A DNA stretch of 60,635 bases from Thalassobacillus devorans (GTDB lineage Bacteria > Bacillota > Bacilli > Bacillales > Halobacillaceae): positions 1 through 60,635 of the forward strand of contig NZ_FXEH01000002.1 in the NCBI RefSeq assembly GCF_900176565.1, in the 5' to 3' direction. This document shows, in pieces, positions 56,837 through 60,635 of this stretch. Every line of letters begins with the position of its first letter. Within the stretch, counting starts at the first letter, position 1. Position numbers and translations under genes: made by a program. A model generated the notes under the pieces. That model made no database searches. It was given only the letters and a program-made list of their open reading frames with translations, and was not told where the DNA came from.

Positions 56837-57478
56837 TTACTCCGTCGTACCTCCGCCACCTTCACCTCCACCGCTGGAACCGCCTTCCTGGGATTGCCCG
56901 CCTTGGCTTTCGCCTCCGCTTTGCCCACCTTCTTGCATTTTTTCAGCGGCTTTTAGCAAAGTTTCAGTCATTTCTGCTTTAAACAAAGGACTGTTCAGGG
57001 TTTCTTGAATAGTTTTCTCTAAATGCTCACGGAATTTTTGTCCTTCTAGAACGGTTTGCACCTGCTCGACCATTTCAGGGTTCTGGAAAACATCGATGAG
57101 GAGTTTCTGGTATTCAGAATCCTTCATCAACCCCTTCAGCAGTTCCTCATGTTCTTTTTTCATCGAGTCGGCAAAACCTTTAACAAACTTTGGATCTTCA
57201 AACATTTTTGTCCAGAATTCCTGGCCTTTTTCAGAAGTCAATGCCTGATTGACAGCGTCAGAGACCACCTCGGATTCGAGAGCCATCGCCTGCTGCATTT
57301 TTTCATCAGATAATACTTCTGTCATGGCTTTTTTACCATCATCGGACTTTAATATATCTACAACCATTTTTTTAGTGGTGTCGTAATCGGCTTGTTCACT
57401 TCCAGAGGAATTCCCTGCACATGCGGTGAGAAACAATGCAAATAATCCTATGAACAATAAGCTGCGTTTCATGGACAT
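56837..57478 (-). CDS. gerD: Spore germination lipoprotein GerD
   Basis: 213 aa. GerD clusters the nutrient germinant receptors in the inner spore membrane. A lipoprotein signal with lipobox LTAC (Cys20) is clear. The middle is helical and charged, with alternating predicted helices (about 30-180). The last ~30 residues are glycine/serine/glutamine-rich, a low-complexity tail. ATG 57478 has GGGGA about 9 nt upstream; a second ATG two codons later is possible. It lies opposite to salA and kbaA, as in B. subtilis. Confidence 0.92.
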   Translation of the reverse strand: MSMKRSLLFIGLFALFLTACAGNSSGSEQADYDTTKKMVVDILKSDDGKKAMTEVLSDEKMQQAMALESEVVSDAVNQALTSEKGQEFWTKMFEDPKFVKGFADSMKKEHEELLKGLMKDSEYQKLLIDVFQNPEMVEQVQTVLEGQKFREHLEKTIQETLNSPLFKAEMTETLLKAAEKMQEGGQSGGESQGGQSQEGGSSGGGEGGGGTTE

Positions 57479-57512
57479 TTGGAATGTCCCCTTTCTTTGT
57501 CCTATTATTTAT

Positions 57513-57542
57513 TAATATGGGGAAACGGGAGAAAAATATTCG
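57513..57542 (-). promoter_or_regulatory. Sigma-G-like forespore promoter of gerD
   Basis: On the minus strand: CGAATA (-35), a 17-nt spacer and CATATTA (-10), close to the sigma-G pattern TGAATA/CATACTA. gerD is a known sigma-G gene in B. subtilis. Confidence 0.65.
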
Positions 57543-57621
57543 CGCTAACACTAAGGAAAAAAACGGGTGTTCATGATAAAATACCAAAGGAAAGGTTATA
57601 AGAAGATTAGGGGGATACATC

Positions 57622-58224
57622 GTGACAAGTCGTAAATGGGTGCATCTTTTTTGGACGACTTTAGTACTGGGCGGGGCACTGACACTTCTGACCAGCTTTG
57701 TTGTCAAAGCGGATGCTTATGCACAAGTATTACAGCCATTCGATTTTTTTGAGCTAATCGGGCTGTTGTTATTTTTCTCAGGATTAGGTTTTATATTCAG
57801 TATTATCAGTCAAATGGGCTTTTTTGCGTATTTGACCGTCCATCAATTTGGCTTAGGTATGTTTAAAGGCTTATGGCCTGCGATCCAGGTGTTTCTAATT
57901 GTTTTCACCTTGTTTGATCTTGTTTATTTCCGTTACCAGGCAGCTGGTGAAGGTGCTTCTTTGTGGCCTTACCTGCTTACAGCATTTGCCTTGTTGGCAG
58001 TCAGCTATGTGGTGGCTCATATAAAAAGAAAAGAAACCAACAGCAAGGCATTTGTCCCCGCTTTATTTTTTATGGTAGTAGTGACTACCGTTGAATGGGT
58101 GCCTGCTTTACAATCTGAAGGCCAGGTTTATGTATGGCTGATGATTATTCCGCTTCTTGCATGTAATGCTTATCAGTTATTACTACTCCATCGCTTGAAT
58201 AATAAGGAGCCGAAACGTAAATAA
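57622..58224 (+). CDS. kbaA: KinB-signalling pathway activation protein KbaA
   Basis: 200 aa, membrane protein with about six hydrophobic segments and a basic C-terminus. In B. subtilis KbaA is needed for KinB to feed the sporulation phosphorelay. GTG 57622 follows AGGGGGAT. A TGA-TAAAAT extended -10 (57574-57582) may be its promoter. It is divergent from gerD and closed by a terminator. Confidence 0.88.
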   Translation: MTSRKWVHLFWTTLVLGGALTLLTSFVVKADAYAQVLQPFDFFELIGLLLFFSGLGFIFSIISQMGFFAYLTVHQFGLGMFKGLWPAIQVFLIVFTLFDLVYFRYQAAGEGASLWPYLLTAFALLAVSYVVAHIKRKETNSKAFVPALFFMVVVTTVEWVPALQSEGQVYVWLMIIPLLACNAYQLLLLHRLNNKEPKRK

Positions 58225-58226
58225 TG

Positions 58227-58258
58227 AAAAGCCGGACATTTGGTTGTCCGGCTTTTTT
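58227..58258 (+). terminator. Terminator of kbaA
   Basis: A perfect 12-bp stem, AAAAGCCGGACA (58227-58238) with TGTCCGGCTTTT (58245-58256), then T. It may also serve the convergent pdaB. Confidence 0.94.
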
Positions 58259-58311
58259 ATATTTTAAGAAAAATTTGTATAAATACTTGGCGATAAGCCA
58301 ATTTTTTCTAA

Positions 58312-59070
58312 TTAGTTTATTTCTTGTGCGTTCGCTTCGCTTCCTGCCACCAGATCCGTAACTCTGACGAACTTCAATCCTTTTCCTTTCAATCCCGGTA
58401 AAATTGTATCTAACGCCTTAGGGGTTTGCTTAGCTGAATCCGAAGCATGAAGGAGGATAATATCCCCTTTGGAACTCTTACTCATTACATGATCGACTAT
58501 ATGCTCCGTTCCTGGATTCTCCCAATCCCTCGGGTTTATACTCCATTGAACCACGTCATACCCTTTTTCGTCTGCAATTTCCAATACTTCTTTATTAAAG
58601 TGACCATGAGGAGGGCGCAAAAGAGTGAGGTCCTCGTATCCCAGTTTATCGAAAATTTCTTTTGCGTAGTTCAGGTCTTTTCTTACCTGCTCCGGCTTTT
58701 GTTCCAGGTAGCTTGTATACCGGTAACCCATCATTCCGATTTCGTGTTCTCCTTCGTTAATTTTCTTCATTAATTCCGGATGCCTTTCAGCCCATTCTCC
58801 GCTTACGAAAAAAGTGGCCTGCACATCATGATCAGCTAATTGTTTCAACACTTCATTCACCTTTTCAGTACCCCAGCTTATATTGAACGTCAAGGCGACG
58901 GCAGCTTGTTTGTCATCTCCTTTGCTTAAAGCTTCCGGGCCATTTTCGCTTGAAAAAACAGACAGGGAATTAAACTGACCAATCCATAAGAATAAGGCAC
59001 AAACCAAGGCTAAAAGTACAATGATGGCATATCGTTTTATTGTTTTAAGCTGCCATACAAAAAAATGCAT
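58312..59070 (-). CDS. pdaB: Polysaccharide deacetylase-family sporulation protein PdaB
   Basis: 252 aa. One membrane anchor (about 12-32), then a NodB-fold domain. PdaB is needed for stable cortex late in sporulation in B. subtilis. The usual first metal motif TFDDGP is replaced by TFNISWG and the second motif (HTxxH) by GYRYTSY, as typical of PdaB, while LRPPHGHFN and the C-terminal LLHASDS are kept, so classic metal-dependent deacetylation is doubtful. ATG 59070 follows AAGAAGGGG and gives the family start HFFVW; an in-frame TTG at 59088 lacks an SD. Confidence 0.92.
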   Translation of the reverse strand: MHFFVWQLKTIKRYAIIVLLALVCALFLWIGQFNSLSVFSSENGPEALSKGDDKQAAVALTFNISWGTEKVNEVLKQLADHDVQATFFVSGEWAERHPELMKKINEGEHEIGMMGYRYTSYLEQKPEQVRKDLNYAKEIFDKLGYEDLTLLRPPHGHFNKEVLEIADEKGYDVVQWSINPRDWENPGTEHIVDHVMSKSSKGDIILLHASDSAKQTPKALDTILPGLKGKGLKFVRVTDLVAGSEANAQEIN

Positions 59071-59101
59071 ACAACCCCTTCTTTCCAAGTGGACTTGCTA
59101 C

Positions 59102-59130
59102 ATTCTATGTTCAATTAGGCCAGGCTATGC
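59102..59130 (-). promoter_or_regulatory. Sigma-E-like promoter of pdaB
   Basis: On the minus strand: GCATAGC, a 14-nt spacer and CATAGAAT, the -10 matching 7 of 8 of CATACAAT. It leaves a leader of about 25 nt. Confidence 0.55.
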
Positions 59131-59205
59131 GATTCGGTAATTTTTTCTAATAAATAATTGGAATAAGGGAACAATGTAAAGACAATCTTTCAATGAGGTG
59201 ATCTC

Positions 59206-59427
59206 GTGCTTGGTTTGTTGATGAACGAAAATGAAAGAGAAGAAATAGAATATCTAATTAAAAGAGAAATGGACGAGCTTTTGTTCGACTTAGATGACCA
59301 CCGCATCGATCATATGGTTAAGCGTGCAATGCAAGAACGGTATCAATTGCTTTTTCAATTGTTCAAACGTGTTGCCAGCCATCATGAATGTTTGAAGTAC
59401 ATGCCCAGGAAGAAAAAACAGCAATAA
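59206..59427 (+). CDS. Small conserved protein of unknown function
   Basis: 73 aa, not assigned to a named family. Highly charged and predicted all-helical, with REEIEYLIKREMDELLFDL, a DDHRIDHMVKRAMQERY segment and a basic C-terminus (PRKKKQQ). There is no signal or membrane segment. GTG 59206 follows GAGGTG by about 7 nt; ATG 59221 is an alternative. I recall similar short proteins in other Bacillaceae, so it is probably real. It lies between pdaB (divergent) and a phosphoglucomutase-like gene. Confidence 0.7.
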   Translation: MLGLLMNENEREEIEYLIKREMDELLFDLDDHRIDHMVKRAMQERYQLLFQLFKRVASHHECLKYMPRKKKQQ

Positions 59428-59487
59428 GAAAGAATATGTTATATTCAATATAGAAGAACAACAGGAGTTAGTAAGGGAGTGGGGAAC

Positions 59488-60138
59488 ATGAAAGAGATAA
59501 GAGGAGTTCTGTTCGACTTGGATGGTGTGATCACCGATACTGCTGAATATCACTTCGAAGCATGGAAGAAGCTTGCCGAAGAGTTGGATATATCATTTGA
59601 CCGGGAGTTCAATGAGCGGTTAAAAGGTGTGGGCAGGATGGAATCATTGGAATTGATTTTAAACCACGGGGAAAAAGAATTATCAGAATCGGAAAAAGAG
59701 CATTTTGCCTCTAAGAAAAATGATCATTATAAAACTATGATTGCTAATATCACGCCAAATGATTTACTTCCGGGTATCCTCGAGTTCATGGAAGAAATAA
59801 AAGAAGCTGGTATTAAAACTGCTCTTGCTTCATCCAGTAAAAATGCGCAGGTAGTAATTGAAAGGCTGGAAATCACTCACTTACTCGATGAAGTCGTGGA
59901 TGCAGCTAAGCTGGAACGCGGGAAACCTGACCCGGAAATTTTCCTGAAAGCTGCTGAACAAATTAATGAGCCGGAAACTGCGTGTGTAGGAGTAGAAGAT
60001 GCCCAGGCAGGGGTAGACGCAATTAAAGCAGCTGGTATGTTTGCGGTAGGGGTCGGCAGTTACCTGGAAAAGGCTGACTGGATTGTGGAAGAAACCAGCC
60101 AGCTTGAATTAAAAAAGTTACAGGCTAAAATTCAATAA
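59488..60138 (+). CDS. pgmB: Beta-phosphoglucomutase-like HAD hydrolase
   Basis: 216 aa. HAD superfamily with the nucleophile and acid aspartates Asp10 and Asp12 in FDLDGVITDT, a helical cap, motif II ASSS, the motif III lysine in RGKPDPEIF, and motif IV GVEDAQAG. The cap segment KGVGRMESL and SSKNA resemble beta-phosphoglucomutase, which interconverts beta-glucose 1- and 6-phosphate in maltose or trehalose use. No sugar phosphorylase gene is nearby, so the substrate is inferred. ATG 59488 lies 8 nt after AAGGGAG; GTG 59479 overlaps the SD. Confidence 0.82.
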   Translation: MKEIRGVLFDLDGVITDTAEYHFEAWKKLAEELDISFDREFNERLKGVGRMESLELILNHGEKELSESEKEHFASKKNDHYKTMIANITPNDLLPGILEFMEEIKEAGIKTALASSSKNAQVVIERLEITHLLDEVVDAAKLERGKPDPEIFLKAAEQINEPETACVGVEDAQAGVDAIKAAGMFAVGVGSYLEKADWIVEETSQLELKKLQAKIQ

Positions 60139-60150
60139 CTCACGCGGATA

Positions 60151-60181
60151 GAAGTTGGGAGCTGATGCTCCCTTCTTTTTT
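60151..60181 (+). terminator. Terminator after the HAD gene
   Basis: GGGAGC-TGAT-GCTCCC (60157-60172), flanked by GAA/TTC, is followed by T6. Confidence 0.85.
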
Positions 60182-60245
60182 ATTGGATCATCATATACTC
60201 CAAAACGACAAATTTCATTTTTTATAAAAAAGTTTAAAAACACTA

Positions 60246-60275
60246 TTGCATAAATTATAATTTATATGCTATATT
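60246..60275 (+). promoter_or_regulatory. rrn promoter P1
   Basis: TTGCAT (60246-60251), an 18-nt spacer and TATATT (60270-60275) with extended TGC. The region upstream is very AT-rich and could act as an UP element. Confidence 0.65.
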
Positions 60276-60339
60276 TATCTCTGTTGTCGGAAAAACAACC
60301 GAAGCCAACAAATTACAACAAAAAACTTGTAATAAATTG

Positions 60340-60368
60340 TTGACAACGATTCGCGGCCATGATATATT
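60340..60368 (+). promoter_or_regulatory. rrn promoter P2
   Basis: TTGACA (60340-60345), a 17-nt spacer and TATATT (60363-60368). Strong promoter about 95 nt after P1, the tandem arrangement of Bacillus rrn operons. Confidence 0.88.
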
Positions 60369-60398
60369 AATATTCGTCGCAAAAACGACAAACAACAA

Positions 60399-60416
60399 TT
60401 TGATCTTTGAAAACTG
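60399..60416 (+). promoter_or_regulatory. rrn leader boxA (antitermination)
   Basis: TTTGATCTTTGAAAACTG is the conserved boxA-like element of Bacillus rRNA leaders, bound by NusB-S10 (NusE). The rest of the leader to 60510 has no gene. Confidence 0.7.
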
Positions 60417-60510
60417 AACGAACCAACCAGTACGTCAATACAATTTCTTCATTATATGAGGAAATGAACAACGCACTTTAGCAGTGCAAACATGAGCTAT
60501 TCAAACTTAC

Positions 60511-60635
60511 TTTTATGGAGAGTTTGATCCTGGCTCAGGACGAACGCTGGCGGCGTGCCTAATACATGCAAGTCGAGCGCGGGAAGCAAGCGGATCCCCT
60601 TCGGGGGTGACGCTTGTGGAACGAGCGGCGGACGG
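60511..60635 (+). rRNA. rrs: 16S rRNA, 5' end (partial)
   Basis: Begins TTTTATGGAGAGTTTGATCC, followed by the universal CTGGCTCAGGACGAACGCTG. The V1 region with GCGGGAAGCAAGCGGATCCC and its partner strand looks like Halobacillus-type Bacillaceae. The gene runs off the right edge. Confidence 0.97.

Overview
The window is a spore-forming Bacillota chromosome segment, most likely from a moderately halophilic member of the Bacillaceae in or near Halobacillus or Thalassobacillus. The reasons are the gene order (ctsR-mcsA-mcsB-clpC-radA-disA to rpoBC, str, S10, spc, alpha, ecfA1A2T-truA, cwlD-salA-gerD-kbaA-pdaB), which is that of Bacillus subtilis almost gene for gene, the Bacillus-type promoters and SD sequences, the sporulation genes, and the 16S V1 region at the right edge. 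The genus call is inference from memory of 16S sequences.

The segment lies between two rRNA operons: it opens in the 3' end of 23S, followed by 5S and a terminator, and closes in the first ~125 nt of another 16S gene behind two rrn promoters. Inside are: (1) 0.4-1.2 kb, an MgtC/SapB-type membrane protein; (2) 1.2-11 kb, the CtsR-controlled proteolysis operon, then radA-disA (DNA repair and c-di-AMP), yacL, and ispD fused in frame to ispF; (3) 11-17 kb, gltX, a Cys-specific T-box, cysE-cysS-mrnC-rlmB-rae1, and sigH; (4) 17.5-21 kb, rpmGB-secE-nusG-rplKA-rplJL with three ribosomal or attenuation-type leaders; (5) 21-34 kb, ybxB, rpoBC, ybxF-rpsL-rpsG-fusA-tuf; (6) 34.4-35.3 kb, a ~930-nt gap with two inverted copies of a structured ~120-nt repeat and coding-like remnants; (7) 35-50 kb, the S10-spc-alpha ribosomal protein super-operon with secY, adk, map, infA, rpoA; (8) 50-55 kb, ECF transporter module, truA, rplM-rpsI; (9) 55-60 kb, the sporulation and germination cluster, a small unknown protein and a beta-phosphoglucomutase-like HAD enzyme.

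Most genes build the transcription and translation machinery, and the control elements are correspondingly rich. I see good sigma-A promoters before ctsR, yacL, sigH, rpmGB, rplK, rplJ, rpoB, ybxF, rpsJ (two), ecfA1, rplM and 16S; an ECF-sigma-like promoter before radA-disA; and sigma-E/sigma-G-like promoters before cwlD, gerD and pdaB. Leaders include a T-box, an L10 leader, an L13 leader, an S10-operon leader, two matching L1-type target sites (one before rplK, one before rplA), and intrinsic terminators placed between a promoter and nusG and between ybxF and rpsL.

No CRISPR array, insertion sequence, prophage, tRNA gene or defence system was found. The least explained parts are the tuf-rpsJ gap with its covarying repeat pair, the long rpoB leader, the hairpin before rpoA, and the ispDF fusion.
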